Source of the DNA: Elusimicrobiota bacterium
GTDB lineage: Bacteria > Elusimicrobiota > Elusimicrobia > UBA1565 > UBA9628
Reading direction: 5' to 3'
Length of the DNA stretch: 43,368 nt
Assembly: GCA_003151975.1 (NCBI GenBank)
Contig: PLZD01000068.1
Span: 77,286-120,653, forward strand
The position numbers and the translations under genes are program-made. The notes below the pieces were generated by a model. The model did no database searches. It had not been told where the DNA came from and was given only the letters and a program-made list of their open reading frames with translations. This document shows positions 7,927-16,893 of the stretch, in pieces. Position 1 is the first letter of the stretch. Every line of letters begins with the position of its first letter.

Positions 7927-8772
7927 ATGCAAAAGCGCGCGGTCTCGGGCGTGGGCCTCGGCCTGCGCTCGGTCCACTATGACCACGTGCTTTCCCGCCG
8001 TCCCGCGGTCCCTTGGTTTGAGGTCATCTCCGAGAATTTCATGGGGCCGCGGGGCGGGTCAGGGGGCCGTCCGCTCGAGGTCCTCGCCAAAGTCCGGCGC
8101 GAATATCCGGTCGCGCTCCACGGCGTCTCGCTTTCCATCGGCTCGACGGACCCGCTCGATTTCGACTACCTCAAGAAGCTCGAGTCCCTAGCCTCCGTCA
8201 TCGAGCCGTGGATCGTCACCGACCATCTTTGCTGGACCGGCGCGCACGGAAAAAACCTGCACGACCTGCTGCCGCTGCCGTACACCGAAGAGGCCGCGCG
8301 CCATGTCGCGGGCCGAATCGAAAAAGTTCAGGATGCCATCGGCCGATCCATCGCCATCGAGAACGTCTCGAGCTATCTTTCCTACAAGCACGACGAGATG
8401 GCCGAGTGGGAATTCATCGCGCGCATCGTGAAGACCACGGGCTGCGGCGTCCTGCTCGATGTCAACAACATCCATGTCAGCGCGATCAATCACGGCTTTG
8501 ACGGTGAGGAATATCTCGCGGGCATTCCCGTCGCGGCCGTGCGTCAGATGCACCTCGCCGGCTACTCCGAAGAGAACGGCTTCTTGATCGACACGCACGA
8601 TCATCCGGTCTCGGACCCGGTTTGGAAGCTGTATGCCGCCGCCGTGCGCCGCTTCGGCGCGGTCCCGACCTTGATCGAATGGGACGAGCACATCCCGTCT
8701 TTCGCGCGCCTTCAAAAAGAGGCGGCCAAGGCCAAGGAGGTCCAAGATGGCGTCTGCGCCGCCGCTGTCTGA
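7927..8772 (+). CDS. bufB: BufB/DUF692 multinuclear non-heme iron oxidative enzyme (MNIO)
   Basis: A 281-residue TIM-barrel enzyme of the DUF692/MNIO family. Conserved metal-binding blocks are present: LHGVSLSIGS (His65), VTDHLCW (Asp99/His100), IENVSSYL (Glu145), LLDVNNIHVSA (Asp178/Asn181), MHLAGY (His209), DTHDHPV and IEWDEHIP. These bind two or three irons used for oxidative Cys modification of the bufferin peptide encoded just upstream. The start at 7927, 2 nt after the bufA stop, gives the family N-terminus SGVGLGLRSVHYDHVL. It overlaps bufC by 26 nt, whose ribosome-binding site lies within this gene. Confidence 0.93.
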   Translation: MQKRAVSGVGLGLRSVHYDHVLSRRPAVPWFEVISENFMGPRGGSGGRPLEVLAKVRREYPVALHGVSLSIGSTDPLDFDYLKKLESLASVIEPWIVTDHLCWTGAHGKNLHDLLPLPYTEEAARHVAGRIEKVQDAIGRSIAIENVSSYLSYKHDEMAEWEFIARIVKTTGCGVLLDVNNIHVSAINHGFDGEEYLAGIPVAAVRQMHLAGYSEENGFLIDTHDHPVSDPVWKLYAAAVRRFGAVPTLIEWDEHIPSFARLQKEAAKAKEVQDGVCAAAV

Positions 8773-9550
8773 GCTTCAAGGCTGGCTTGCCGCGGTGTGG
8801 ACCACGCGCGAGGGCGTCGACGCGGCGCTGAAAAGCCCGGCGGGGGAGAAAGCGCGGCGCTGGATTTCGGAACTGCGTCCGCCGTCGGCGCGCGACCGCC
8901 TCGCCGTCTATTCCGACGCTTATTTTTTGCGGCTGCTGGAGTCGCTCGGCTCCGAGTTTCCGGCGGTCAAGCGCGCGCTCGGCGAGGACAATTTCCGCAA
9001 GCTCATCGCGGATTACCTCTCGCGCCATCATTCCGATTCGCCGAACCTCTCGGACCTCGGCTCCAAGCTCGCGGAATTTTCCGCCGCGCATGCGTTGTCG
9101 AAGCGATTCCCGTATCTCGGCGATCTGTGCCGGCTCGAGTGGGAAGTGCTGAGCGCGCTTTACACGGACCGCCTGCCGCCGCTCGATCCGGCTGTTTTTT
9201 CGAGGTTATCGCCGGCCGATTGGGAGAAGGCCGCGCTCGTTTTCGATCCGACGCTGAGCCTGCTCGAAGTTTCCTGGCCCGTCGATCGGCTGTGGGCCCA
9301 GCGTTCCAGCCCGGCCAAGGCCGCGCGCTGCGTGTGGCGCACTCCAAGGCCCGGCAAGCTCGCGGTGTGGCGCGACGACGAGTGGGTGCGCGTCGAGTCC
9401 CTGGAACAAGAGGCCTTTTTGACGCTAGAATCCCTGATGAGGGGCACTTCTTTGCCGGCCGCCTGCGCGGCGTCGGGTGCCGAGGCCGACGAGCTGAAGT
9501 CTTGGTTCGCGGCTTGGGCAAAGGAAGGTCTCATCAAAGGACTGCGTTGA
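8747..9550 (+). CDS. bufC: BufC/DUF2063 (HvfC-like) MNIO partner protein
   Basis: A 267-residue protein with an N-terminal DUF2063 domain (LQGWLAAVW... RLAVYSDAYFLRLLESLGSEFPAVK), in which the Y-x-D-A-Y-F-x-R-L motif is typical. In characterised operons this protein binds the precursor peptide and presents it to the MNIO enzyme. The C-terminal third (residues 150-267) is the variable winged-helix-like part. AAGGAGG at 8734-8740 positions the ATG at 8747 inside the end of bufB. Its stop TGA overlaps a TTG that begins the next membrane protein gene. Confidence 0.9.
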   Translation: MASAPPLSELQGWLAAVWTTREGVDAALKSPAGEKARRWISELRPPSARDRLAVYSDAYFLRLLESLGSEFPAVKRALGEDNFRKLIADYLSRHHSDSPNLSDLGSKLAEFSAAHALSKRFPYLGDLCRLEWEVLSALYTDRLPPLDPAVFSRLSPADWEKAALVFDPTLSLLEVSWPVDRLWAQRSSPAKAARCVWRTPRPGKLAVWRDDEWVRVESLEQEAFLTLESLMRGTSLPAACAASGAEADELKSWFAAWAKEGLIKGLR

Positions 9551-10293
9551 TCATCAACGACCGGACTCTCGCTTGGTTTGGGCTGGGCGGCACGCTTTGC
9601 GACGCCGTCGGCGGCGTCTATTTGACCTTCGATCTCCTGGGCGGCCGGCACGGGCCGCTGGGATTTCTGACGCGGGCGGCCACTTACAGCCTGCTGTTCG
9701 CGCTCGCCTATGGCGCGGTGTTCGGCCCGGCGTTTGGCGCCGTCGCGGGAGTGGGCCTCGGCGGAATCCTCGGCCTCGAATTTTGGAGGGTGGCGCGGCA
9801 CCAAAGGCTTTATGGAAGCTCGCCGCTCTATCACCTCGCTTGGTTTGGCGGCGCGCGCGGCGTGGTCCTGGGCCTTGCGGCCGTGCATCCGTTCGGCTGG
9901 CAATTCGGTCTGGTCTTCGGCCTGCTCAACACGCTCGGCCTCACCGGCCTTTACGCGCTGCGGTTCGCGCCGACCAACGACTACAACCCTCAGGACCGGC
10001 CGCGCTGGGATAAACACTTACTCCAGGCCGCGGTCTTGCGCGGCATCGTCGTCGGCGTTTCGGGCGCCGTGGCGGGCTGGATCGAGGTCGGGCACGAGAT
10101 CACTCCCGCCTTCGGCCTGCTGATCGGCGTGACGGCGTCGGGCATCAGCCTGGTCATGGGCATCTTCGCGCCGATGATCGAGGACCGAATCGAGAAGATG
10201 CCGGACATGAATCTGGCGATTTTCGGCTTCACGCTGATTTTTCTGGGCCTGGTCCTACAGTCGGTGCAGTATGTGGCCGTGCTATTGAAATAG
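9547..10293 (+). CDS. Gly-rich polytopic membrane protein in the bufferin operon
   Basis: A 248-residue protein with about seven hydrophobic segments rich in Gly and Ala, for example YGAVFGPAFGAVAGVGLG (glycine-zipper-like) and GLVFGLLNTLGLTGLYAL. I do not recognise the family; it is not an obvious DoxX (HvfD/BufD) protein, the membrane protein usual in such operons. I take the TTG at 9547, which overlaps the bufC stop as TTGA and gives a short N-terminus before the first helix; no ATG exists nearby. It may help metal or bufferin transport by association only. Spacing of 8 nt to the osmC-like gene suggests one transcript for all five genes. Confidence 0.65.
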   Translation: MIINDRTLAWFGLGGTLCDAVGGVYLTFDLLGGRHGPLGFLTRAATYSLLFALAYGAVFGPAFGAVAGVGLGGILGLEFWRVARHQRLYGSSPLYHLAWFGGARGVVLGLAAVHPFGWQFGLVFGLLNTLGLTGLYALRFAPTNDYNPQDRPRWDKHLLQAAVLRGIVVGVSGAVAGWIEVGHEITPAFGLLIGVTASGISLVMGIFAPMIEDRIEKMPDMNLAIFGFTLIFLGLVLQSVQYVAVLLK

Positions 10294-10301
10294 GAGGCGC
10301 G

Positions 10302-10730
10302 ATGAAAAGAGGAGCCGCCGTCGAGTGGAAGGGAGACTTGAAGACGGGCAAGGGCGCGATCACTTTGGACAGCGGGGCGCTCAAGCAGACGCCCTATTCC
10401 TTTATAACGCGGTTTGAGGAAGGCGTCACCGGCACCAATCCCGAGGAGCTCGTCGCGGGCGCGCACGCCGCGTGCTTCTCGATGGCGCTCTCGGCGCAGC
10501 TGAGCGGCGCGGGCCTCAAGCCCGAGAGCATCAAGACGAAAGCGACGCTGACGATGGAGAAGCTCGAGGCGGGCTGGACCGTGACCGCGATCCATCTCGA
10601 CTGCTCCGCGAAGGTTCCGGGCGCCGCGAGAGCCCAGTTCGACGAGCTCGCCGACAAGGCCAAGGCCGGCTGCCCGATCTCGCGTCTTCTGAAGGCTGAG
10701 ATCACGCTCAGCAAAACCTTGGAGAGCTAG
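10302..10730 (+). CDS. OsmC family peroxiredoxin
   Basis: A 142-residue OsmC-type hydroperoxide reductase that reduces organic peroxides with a Cys pair. Cys58 lies in AHAACFSMAL and Cys124 in KAGCPIS, the same positions as Cys59/Cys125 of E. coli OsmC, and NPEELV supplies the conserved Glu. AGGAGG at 10292-10297 overlaps the stop of the upstream gene and sets the ATG. Location at the end of the bufferin operon fits a joint response to metal-driven oxidative stress (inference). Confidence 0.92.
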   Translation: MKRGAAVEWKGDLKTGKGAITLDSGALKQTPYSFITRFEEGVTGTNPEELVAGAHAACFSMALSAQLSGAGLKPESIKTKATLTMEKLEAGWTVTAIHLDCSAKVPGAARAQFDELADKAKAGCPISRLLKAEITLSKTLES

Positions 10731-10748
10731 GCGCGGGCTTTGTATAAT
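10719..10748 (+). promoter_or_regulatory. Promoter of the helical 117-residue protein gene
   Basis: TTGGAG at 10719-10724, 18-nt spacer, perfect TATAAT at 10743-10748. An AGGAGG ribosome-binding site and the ATG at 10773 follow. Confidence 0.6.
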
Positions 10749-10772
10749 TTTTCGACGCCTTAGGAGGACTCT

Positions 10773-11126
10773 ATGTTCGGCAAGAAAGACGAAAACCTGT
10801 TGGACGAGCTCGCCGCACTCGGCAAGCAGATCCAGAAATCTCTCATGGCCGCGGCCAAATCCGACGAGCTCAAGGAGCTCGGCTCCGAAGTCGCCGCCAG
10901 CCTCAAGCGCGTGGGCGGAAAGACCTCCGAGGCCATCGAGGCCGCCAAGAAGAGCGGCGCGGCCAAGGACCTCGGCAAGCAGTTCAAGAAGGTCACCGAG
11001 GTCTCGACGGAGAAAGGCAAGGAAGCGGGCCACAAGACTTACGAGAACGTCGCCCACGGCCTCAGCGAGCTCGGCACCGAGCTGAGCAAACTCGCCGACG
11101 AGCTCAAGAAGCGCTACAAGAAATAG
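10773..11126 (+). CDS. Small all-helical Lys/Ala/Glu-rich protein
   Basis: A 117-residue soluble protein with no signal peptide or membrane segment. It is nearly all amphipathic helix, with repeating segments such as SDELKELGSEVAASLKRVG, AAKDLGKQFKKVTEV and LSELGTELSKLADELKKRYKK, giving an apolipoprotein-like or coiled-coil look. I recognise no family; phasin-like or stress-related helical proteins look similar. It has its own perfect -10 and a strong AGGAGG, so it is likely well expressed. It converges with the TSUP transporter gene, with a shared hairpin across both stop codons. Confidence 0.7.
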   Translation: MFGKKDENLLDELAALGKQIQKSLMAAAKSDELKELGSEVAASLKRVGGKTSEAIEAAKKSGAAKDLGKQFKKVTEVSTEKGKEAGHKTYENVAHGLSELGTELSKLADELKKRYKK

Positions 11127-11138
11127 CCGTCAGGCTAT
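11123..11138. terminator. Possible bidirectional terminator between convergent genes
   Basis: ATAGCC-GTCA-GGCTAT hairpin (6-bp stem) spanning both stop codons of the convergent genes. It is flanked by A residues on the left and a short T-containing run on the right; the stem is short, so efficiency is uncertain. Confidence 0.35.
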
Positions 11139-11849
11139 CTTGTAGGCCGCGACGAGCAGCACGGCCCCAAGCAGGCGGCGCAGTCCCATCGGCGTGAGCC
11201 GTCGGGCGCCGACATTGGAGCCTATGAGCCCGCCCGCCGCGGCGCACAGCGCCAGCGGCCAGAGCGAGAGCGCCCCGGGCATTCCCTGCCTGAGCTGACC
11301 GAGGAGCCCGGCGGCCGAGTTGACCCAAATGAAGGCCGCGGAAATCCCGGCCGTGGTTTTGGCGTCGGCCCAGCCGCAGAGGATTACGATCGGGCTCAAG
11401 AAAATTCCTCCGCCCACTCCGACCATCCCTGAGAGAAGCCCGGTCCCCGCCCCGACGGCGGCGGAAATGGGAAGATTTGGAGGAGATGGAGTGGACTTCT
11501 TGAAATCCGGAAGGATCAGCCGCAGCGCGGCGGCCACCAGCGCGAAGGCCAGCAGGCCCGCATAGACGCTTGGAGCGATCTTCATGAGCCCGCCTACGAA
11601 GGCGGCCGGAATCGAGGCTACCGCGAAAGGCCAGAATAGCCGCGCGTTGAAGTGACCGGCTCTGCGGTAATTCACGAAGGCGATTCCCGCCACCAATAGG
11701 TTCAATAGGAGCGCGCTCGTCTTCATCTCGGCGGGCGCGTAGCCGCAGAGGGCGAGCGCCGCGAGATACCCGGACGCTCCGCCATGGCCGACGGATGAGT
11801 AGAGCGCAGCCACGAGAAAGACCAGCGCCGGGAGAGCGGCGTGGCTCAT
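11130..11849 (-). CDS. TSUP (TauE/SafE) family membrane transporter
   Basis: A 239-residue protein with about seven to eight membrane helices. It carries the TauE/SafE features: an N-terminal SSVGHGGASGYLA, and the repeated GLLSGMVGVGGGIFLSPIVI half-motif. Family members export sulfite, sulfoacetate or other organosulfur anions, or take up sulfur compounds; the substrate cannot be read from sequence. The ATG overlaps the PiT transporter stop (ATGA), so it is the last gene of the phosphate string pst-phoU-DUF47-pit. A role in anion export or import linked to phosphate status is possible but not shown. Confidence 0.88.
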   Translation of the reverse strand: MSHAALPALVFLVAALYSSVGHGGASGYLAALALCGYAPAEMKTSALLLNLLVAGIAFVNYRRAGHFNARLFWPFAVASIPAAFVGGLMKIAPSVYAGLLAFALVAAALRLILPDFKKSTPSPPNLPISAAVGAGTGLLSGMVGVGGGIFLSPIVILCGWADAKTTAGISAAFIWVNSAAGLLGQLRQGMPGALSLWPLALCAAAGGLIGSNVGARRLTPMGLRRLLGAVLLVAAYKIA

Positions 11850-12847
11850 CCGCGGATTAGTTTGATGAGATAGAATGTCAGCGCCGCGGTGAGGCCGGCG
11901 CATGGGATCGTCAGGACCCACGCCCAGACGATGCGCCCCGCCACGCCCCAGCGAACGGCCGAAAGTCGCTGGGTCGCTCCGACGCCGACGATGGAGCCGG
12001 TCACGACATGCGTCGTCGAGACCGGTATGCCGAAGTGCGAGCAAAGAAGGATGCAGAGTCCGCCGCCGGTCTCGGCGCAGAAACCGCCCTGAGGCTTGAG
12101 CTTGGTGACTTTGTTGCCCATCGTGTGCACGACCTTCCAGCCGCCGGCCAGCGTGCCCAGACCCATGACCGCGTAGCAGCTGATGATCACGATCCACGGC
12201 ACGTGGAAGGTCGCGCCGATGAGGCCGTTGGTGTAAAGCAGCACGGCGATGATGCCCATCGTCTTCTGCGAGTCGTTGCTTCCGTGGGCCAAGCTCAAGA
12301 CCGCCGACGAGCAAAGCTGTCCGATCTTGAAGAAGGCGTTGACGCGGCCCGGCGACTGGCGGCGAAAAATCCACATAACGGCCACCATGGAGCTGAAGGC
12401 GAACAGCATGCCGATCGGAGGGGACAGGATCATGAAGCTGGTCGTCGTGACGAGCGACTTGGCGATCAAGCAGCCCGTGCCGGCCTTCGCGATGCCGGCT
12501 CCGACCATCCCTCCAATGAGAGAGTGCGAAGAGCTCACCGGGATTCCCACGACGATCGTGAGCCAATTCCAGAGGCTCGCGCCGACCAACGCGGAAAAGA
12601 GCAGTTGGTTGTTCATCACGGAGGGGTCGACGAGCCCCTTGCCGACGGTGGTGGCGACGTGCACGCCGAAGAAGAAGGCCGCGATGAAGTTGAAGAAGGC
12701 GGCCCAGGCCACCGCGAATCTCGGCGAGAGCACGCGCGTCGAGACGACTGTCGCGATTGAGTTGGCCGCGTCGTGCATGCCGTTGAGAAAGTCAAAGACC
12801 AGCGCGAGCGCGATGATGACGATGACGCCGAGCGACGGGTGGGGCAT
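11846..12847 (-). CDS. pit: PiT family inorganic phosphate transporter
   Basis: A 333-residue secondary transporter with about ten membrane segments. The two inverted family motifs are visible: DFLNGMHDAANSIATVVSTRVL near the start and LAHGSNDSQKTMGIIAVLLY in the middle, plus the late GIPVSTTHVVTGSIVGVG. It imports low-affinity phosphate (usually as metal-phosphate with protons or Na+). It starts 1 nt after the DUF47 accessory protein gene, a very common pairing. Presence next to the high-affinity Pst system gives both uptake modes in one locus. Confidence 0.94.
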   Translation of the reverse strand: MPHPSLGVIVIIALALVFDFLNGMHDAANSIATVVSTRVLSPRFAVAWAAFFNFIAAFFFGVHVATTVGKGLVDPSVMNNQLLFSALVGASLWNWLTIVVGIPVSSSHSLIGGMVGAGIAKAGTGCLIAKSLVTTTSFMILSPPIGMLFAFSSMVAVMWIFRRQSPGRVNAFFKIGQLCSSAVLSLAHGSNDSQKTMGIIAVLLYTNGLIGATFHVPWIVIISCYAVMGLGTLAGGWKVVHTMGNKVTKLKPQGGFCAETGGGLCILLCSHFGIPVSTTHVVTGSIVGVGATQRLSAVRWGVAGRIVWAWVLTIPCAGLTAALTFYLIKLIRG

Positions 12848-12848
12848 C

Positions 12849-13472
12849 TTAGGCGTTCTTAACCAGGATCGAGTCGATGATGTTGGCCACGTCCTCGCAC
12901 TTGTCGATGGCGTACTCGATGCCCTCGTAGATCTCCTTCCACTTGATGACTTCGAGCGGGTCGGGCTTGCCGTCGAAAAGCTTTGAGAGCGCTTGCTCGA
13001 GCGCCCGGTCTCCCGCGTTCTCCAGGCGGTTGATCTCGATGCAGTAGTCCTGCACGCGGCGGCTCTTCTCGGGGTTTTTCATCTCGGCCACGGCCTTGCG
13101 CACGTTGACCGCGGCGTCGAGGAGTATGCCGGCCATCAGTTTCAGCTGGTCCGTCGTTTTGTCGACGTGATAGAGCTGCATGCGCGTGGCCACGGACTGG
13201 ACGATGTCGACGATGTCGTCGAGCTCGCTGGCGAGCTCATGGATGTCTTCGCGGTCGAAGGGAGTGATGAAGGTGCGGTTGAGCTTGTCGTAGACCTCGT
13301 GAGTCGTGATGTCGGCTTCGTGCTCGATGTCCTGCAGGCGGTGGAAGAGGGGCGATTCCCGGTTCCAATTGGCGATGAGCTCGATGAAGACCTTGACTGC
13401 TTCGACGTTGTGGGCGGCCTGCTGGTCAAACAGCTCGAAAAATTTCTCTTCCCTGGGAATCAGCCTGAACAT
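12849..13472 (-). CDS. DUF47 (PhoU-like) Pit accessory protein
   Basis: A 207-residue all-helical cytosolic protein of the DUF47/TIGR00153 family, related to PhoU. The N-terminus FFELFDQQAAHNVEAVKVF and the metal-binding helix motif DIEHEADITTHEVY are typical. Such proteins sit next to PiT transporters and are thought to control them or metal-phosphate transport. A GGAGGG 5 nt before the ATG sets the start. A 64-nt gap separates it from phoU, long enough for an internal promoter, but I see no convincing one. Confidence 0.92.
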   Translation of the reverse strand: MFRLIPREEKFFELFDQQAAHNVEAVKVFIELIANWNRESPLFHRLQDIEHEADITTHEVYDKLNRTFITPFDREDIHELASELDDIVDIVQSVATRMQLYHVDKTTDQLKLMAGILLDAAVNVRKAVAEMKNPEKSRRVQDYCIEINRLENAGDRALEQALSKLFDGKPDPLEVIKWKEIYEGIEYAIDKCEDVANIIDSILVKNA

Positions 13473-13536
13473 GGGTCCCTCCGCTTAGGCCCTGAGGATA
13501 TCAAAGATGGCCCCGGCTAGGCTACGAAGGGCGGGC

Positions 13537-14220
13537 TTACTGCTGGGCGGCTTCGGGGCTTTCGCGCCTCTCGGCGCCGTGGCGGATGTCCTTGCCCAGC
13601 ACCATGAAGATCACGTCCTCGGCGATGTTGGTCGCGTGGTCGGCGATGCGCTCGAGGTTGCGCGCGATCAGGATGATGTCCATCGCCCTTTGTATGGTGG
13701 AAGCGTCGGATTGCATGAGAGCCAAGAGTTCGTTGAAGGTCTCGCTCTTGAGCTGGTCTTCCTCGTCGTCGCGGCCGATCACCTCGCGGGCCAACTCCAC
13801 ATCGCGTCGCGAGAACGCGTCGAGGCTGTCCTTGGTCATGCCGGCCGCCAGTTCGACCATGCGCGGGATGTCGCCCAACTTGATGCGGGGCAGGTGACAG
13901 AGGTAAGTGGCGGTCTCGGCAATGTTGACCGCCTGGTCGCCGATGCGCTCCAAGTCCGAATTGATCTTGATGGCGGCGGCGATGAGCCGCAGATCTCCGG
14001 CGGCGGGCTGGTGCAGGGCGATAAGCTTGAGGCAGCGGTCGTCGATCTCGATGTGAAGCGCGTTGACGCGCTTTTCCATCTCCTGCACTTGGTCTGCGAA
14101 CGACTCGTCGCGCTCGGTCAGGACTTTGACCGCGTGCCCGATCATGTCCTCGGCGATCCCTCCCATTTCAAGGAGGGTGGAGCGCAGGGCTTCGAGGTCC
14201 ACGTCGAAGTGGCGTTGCAT
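13537..14220 (-). CDS. phoU: Phosphate signalling complex protein PhoU
   Basis: A 227-residue protein made of two three-helix bundles. Metal-binding motifs are visible in both halves: DLERIGDQAVNIAE and NLERIADHATNIAED. PhoU links Pst transporter activity to the PhoR kinase, holding the Pho response off when phosphate is plentiful. It lies 17 nt after pstB, the canonical place. The short C-terminal tail (GAERRESPEAAQQ) is polar and probably disordered. Confidence 0.95.
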   Translation of the reverse strand: MQRHFDVDLEALRSTLLEMGGIAEDMIGHAVKVLTERDESFADQVQEMEKRVNALHIEIDDRCLKLIALHQPAAGDLRLIAAAIKINSDLERIGDQAVNIAETATYLCHLPRIKLGDIPRMVELAAGMTKDSLDAFSRRDVELAREVIGRDDEEDQLKSETFNELLALMQSDASTIQRAMDIILIARNLERIADHATNIAEDVIFMVLGKDIRHGAERRESPEAAQQ

Positions 14221-14237
14221 GATTCTGGGATGTTACC

Positions 14238-15065
14238 TTATCCGAAACGGCCCGTGATATAGTCCTCGGTCCGCTTGTCCGAAGGCTTCGTGAAGATCTG
14301 CTGAGTCTGCGTGAATTCGACGAGTTCGCCGGTCAGCATGAAGGCCGTGTAGTCGGAGACGCGCGCGGCCTGCTGCATGTTGTGGGTGACGATGATGATC
14401 GTCAGATTGTTCTTGAGCCCTAGCATGAGTTCCTCGATGCGCGCGGTGGCGATGGGGTCGAGCGCCGAGCACGGCTCGTCCATCAGCAGCACGCGAGGCT
14501 CGACGGCCAGGGCTCGGGCGATGCAAAGTCTTTGCTGCTGGCCGCCGGAAAGGCTCATCCCGGGCTGACGGAGTTTGTCCTTCACCTCGTCCCACAGCGC
14601 CGCTTTGCGAAGGCTGTCTTCCACTCGCTCCGCTATCAGCGGGCGGTTGCGCGCGCCGTTGAGGACCAATCCGGAAGCCACGTTGTCGAAGATGCTCATC
14701 GAAGGGAAAGGGTTGGGGCGCTGAAAGACCATGCCGACATGCCGGCGCAGCTCGACGGGATCGAGAGCAAGGATGCTCTTTCCTTCGAGCAAGACCTCGC
14801 CTTCGACGCTCGCTCCCGGGGTGATCTCATGCATCCGGTTGAGGCAGCGGATCATCGTGGACTTTCCGCAGCCCGAGGGGCCGATGATGGCCGTGACCTT
14901 GGTGTCGTAGAACTTGATGTTTACGTCGCGCAGCACGGGCGTGGTGCCGTAGCCGGCCTTGAGGTGCCGGACTTCCAGCGTCACGGCCTGGGAGGCGCCG
15001 CCGGGAGATCCCTGCGGTGAGGAATCAGGGATGTATTGCGGGGGCATGGCGAGCGTTTTTACCAT
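14238..15065 (-). CDS. pstB: Phosphate ABC transporter ATP-binding protein PstB
   Basis: A 275-residue ATPase that powers phosphate import through PstCA. Walker [11 protein letters not shown]-loop VFQRPNPFP, signature [15 protein letters not shown], Walker [14 protein letters not shown] and the H-loop THNMQQA are all present. The ATG at 15065 overlaps the pstA stop as TAATG; a roughly 25-residue non-conserved N-terminal stretch precedes the ABC domain. Length is slightly above the usual 250-260. Part of pstSCAB-phoU. Confidence 0.96.
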   Translation of the reverse strand: MVKTLAMPPQYIPDSSPQGSPGGASQAVTLEVRHLKAGYGTTPVLRDVNIKFYDTKVTAIIGPSGCGKSTMIRCLNRMHEITPGASVEGEVLLEGKSILALDPVELRRHVGMVFQRPNPFPSMSIFDNVASGLVLNGARNRPLIAERVEDSLRKAALWDEVKDKLRQPGMSLSGGQQQRLCIARALAVEPRVLLMDEPCSALDPIATARIEELMLGLKNNLTIIIVTHNMQQAARVSDYTAFMLTGELVEFTQTQQIFTKPSDKRTEDYITGRFG

Positions 15066-15913
15066 TAATGCGAGACTCCTGTCGACGGCCTTAGCAGAAG
15101 CCGCGTCCCGGCGTTGACGGCGATCACAAACGCTATCAGGATCAGCGCCGCGGCCCAAGCCTGACGGTGCAGTTCCTCATAGGGCGAGATCGCGTAAGTG
15201 AAGATCGTGTGCGGGAGAGCCGCCATGGGATTCATCCAGCCGTTGTCCCAGAAGGGGTTTCCGAAGGACGTGAACAGCAGGGGCGCGGTTTCGCCGGCGA
15301 TGCGGGTCACGGCCAGCAGGGAACCGGTGACGATGCCGCGGGAGGCCGTGGGAATGACGACGCGCATGACGACCTTCCACTGGGGGACGCCCAGCGCCAG
15401 CGCCGCTTCGCGGATCGTGTGCGGCACTAGCTGCACGAACTCCTCCGTGTTCCGAAGCACGACGGGCACCATGATGATGGCCAAGGCCACGGACCCCGAC
15501 AGGGCGCTGAAATGCTTCAGGGGAATGACGACCAGGACGTACGCGAAAAGTCCCATCACGATCGAGGGGATGCCGGTCAACACATCGGCGGCGTAGCGGA
15601 TGCAGAAACCGGTCTTGTTGTGGCCGTACTCCGACAAGTAGACGCCGCCGAGGACCCCGACGGGAACGCCCATGAGGCTCGCCAATCCCACGATCTTCGC
15701 GGAGCCGACGATCGAGTTGGCGATGCCGCCGCCCGTCTCGCCGATTGGCTTGGGAAGTCGCGTCACGAAGGCCCAATTGATGGAGGACAGGCCCCGGTAG
15801 CTGATGTAGCCGAGGACGAAGAACAAGGTCGAGAGCGAGGCTAAGGCGCAAAGCGCCGTGAGCGCGAACATGAGCCGGTTGACGATCTTGCGCCGCATGG
15901 AGTAGCCGCCCAT
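15065..15913 (-). CDS. pstA: Phosphate ABC transporter permease PstA
   Basis: A 282-residue inner-membrane permease with six membrane helices and the BPD_transp_1 fold. The EAA-like loop [29 protein letters not shown] contacts PstB. The ATG at 15913 overlaps the end of pstC by one base; a second Met at residue 6 is an alternative. It forms the heterodimeric channel with PstC. Confidence 0.95.
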   Translation of the reverse strand: MGGYSMRRKIVNRLMFALTALCALASLSTLFFVLGYISYRGLSSINWAFVTRLPKPIGETGGGIANSIVGSAKIVGLASLMGVPVGVLGGVYLSEYGHNKTGFCIRYAADVLTGIPSIVMGLFAYVLVVIPLKHFSALSGSVALAIIMVPVVLRNTEEFVQLVPHTIREAALALGVPQWKVVMRVVIPTASRGIVTGSLLAVTRIAGETAPLLFTSFGNPFWDNGWMNPMAALPHTIFTYAISPYEELHRQAWAAALILIAFVIAVNAGTRLLLRPSTGVSH

Positions 15914-16893
15914 CAGGCCGCCGCTCCCCGCCGCGTGACGCGGTAGATCATGAGCCGCGCGAGTCCGTTGATGACCACCGTGATGGCGAACAATGTGAGT
16001 CCGATGGCGATCAGGGAACTCAAGTGGAGATCTCCGACCGCCTCGGTCAGCTCGTTGGCGATGACCGCGGCCATGCTGTAAGACGGATCAAGCAGAGACC
16101 ACGAGATCTTGGGTGTGTTTCCGATGACCATCGTGACGGCCATCGTCTCGCCGAGCGCCCGGCCGAGCGACAGGAAAACCGCCCCCGCGATGCCGGAGCG
16201 CGCGTAGGGCAGGCTGACGCCGACGACCGTCTCCCAGTGCGTGGCGCCCAAAGCGAGCATGGCTTCCTTCAAGGAACGCGGCACCGCGAGCAGGACCTCG
16301 CGCGTGATCACGGTGATGAACGGCAGGATCATGATGGACAGGATGAGTCCGGCCGTCAGAAGGCCCACTCCGTAAGGAACGCCCCGAAAGAGCGGCAGGA
16401 ATCCCAGGAATTTAGTCAGCGTGGGCTCGACGGAGCGGACCGCCGGCACGAGCAGGAATATGCCCATGAGGCCGAGGATCACCGACGGCACGGCCGCCAG
16501 GAGTTCGATGAGGAAAGTGCACGCATCGGAAACCCGGCGCGGCGCCAACTCGGCGAGGAAAATGGCCGAGCCGACGCCTAGCGGGATGGCGATGAGAAGC
16601 GCGAGCGCCGATGACACCAGGGTCCCGTAAATGAAAGGAAGGGCTCCGAACTTCTCCGCGACCGGATCCCAATCGCTCTTCCAGAGAAACGGCGCGCCGA
16701 GCTTGGTCCAGGTGAGTTGCGAGCCTACCGCGAGCTGCAAGCCGACCATCACGGCCAGCGCGATGATCATCCAGCCGAAGCCCGCCACGAACCACCGAAA
16801 CGCGCGGTCACCGGCCCGCTCACGAAGGCCGGTGACGCGCTTGCTCCTGGAATCTATCCGCTCTTCAGCGGCCGTTCTTTGAACTGCCGGCAT
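15913..16893 (-). CDS. pstC: Phosphate ABC transporter permease PstC
   Basis: A 326-residue permease with a cytosolic N-terminal stretch of about 30 residues, then six membrane helices. The EAA loop is KEAMLALGATHWETVVGVSLPYARSGIAGA, and the conserved periplasmic FLVPAVRSVEPTLTK region is present. The start at 16893 overlaps the pstS coding end by 29 nt; a later start is possible, since the first 20 residues are not conserved. No separate promoter is needed. Confidence 0.95.
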   Translation of the reverse strand: MPAVQRTAAEERIDSRSKRVTGLRERAGDRAFRWFVAGFGWMIIALAVMVGLQLAVGSQLTWTKLGAPFLWKSDWDPVAEKFGALPFIYGTLVSSALALLIAIPLGVGSAIFLAELAPRRVSDACTFLIELLAAVPSVILGLMGIFLLVPAVRSVEPTLTKFLGFLPLFRGVPYGVGLLTAGLILSIMILPFITVITREVLLAVPRSLKEAMLALGATHWETVVGVSLPYARSGIAGAVFLSLGRALGETMAVTMVIGNTPKISWSLLDPSYSMAAVIANELTEAVGDLHLSSLIAIGLTLFAITVVINGLARLMIYRVTRRGAAA

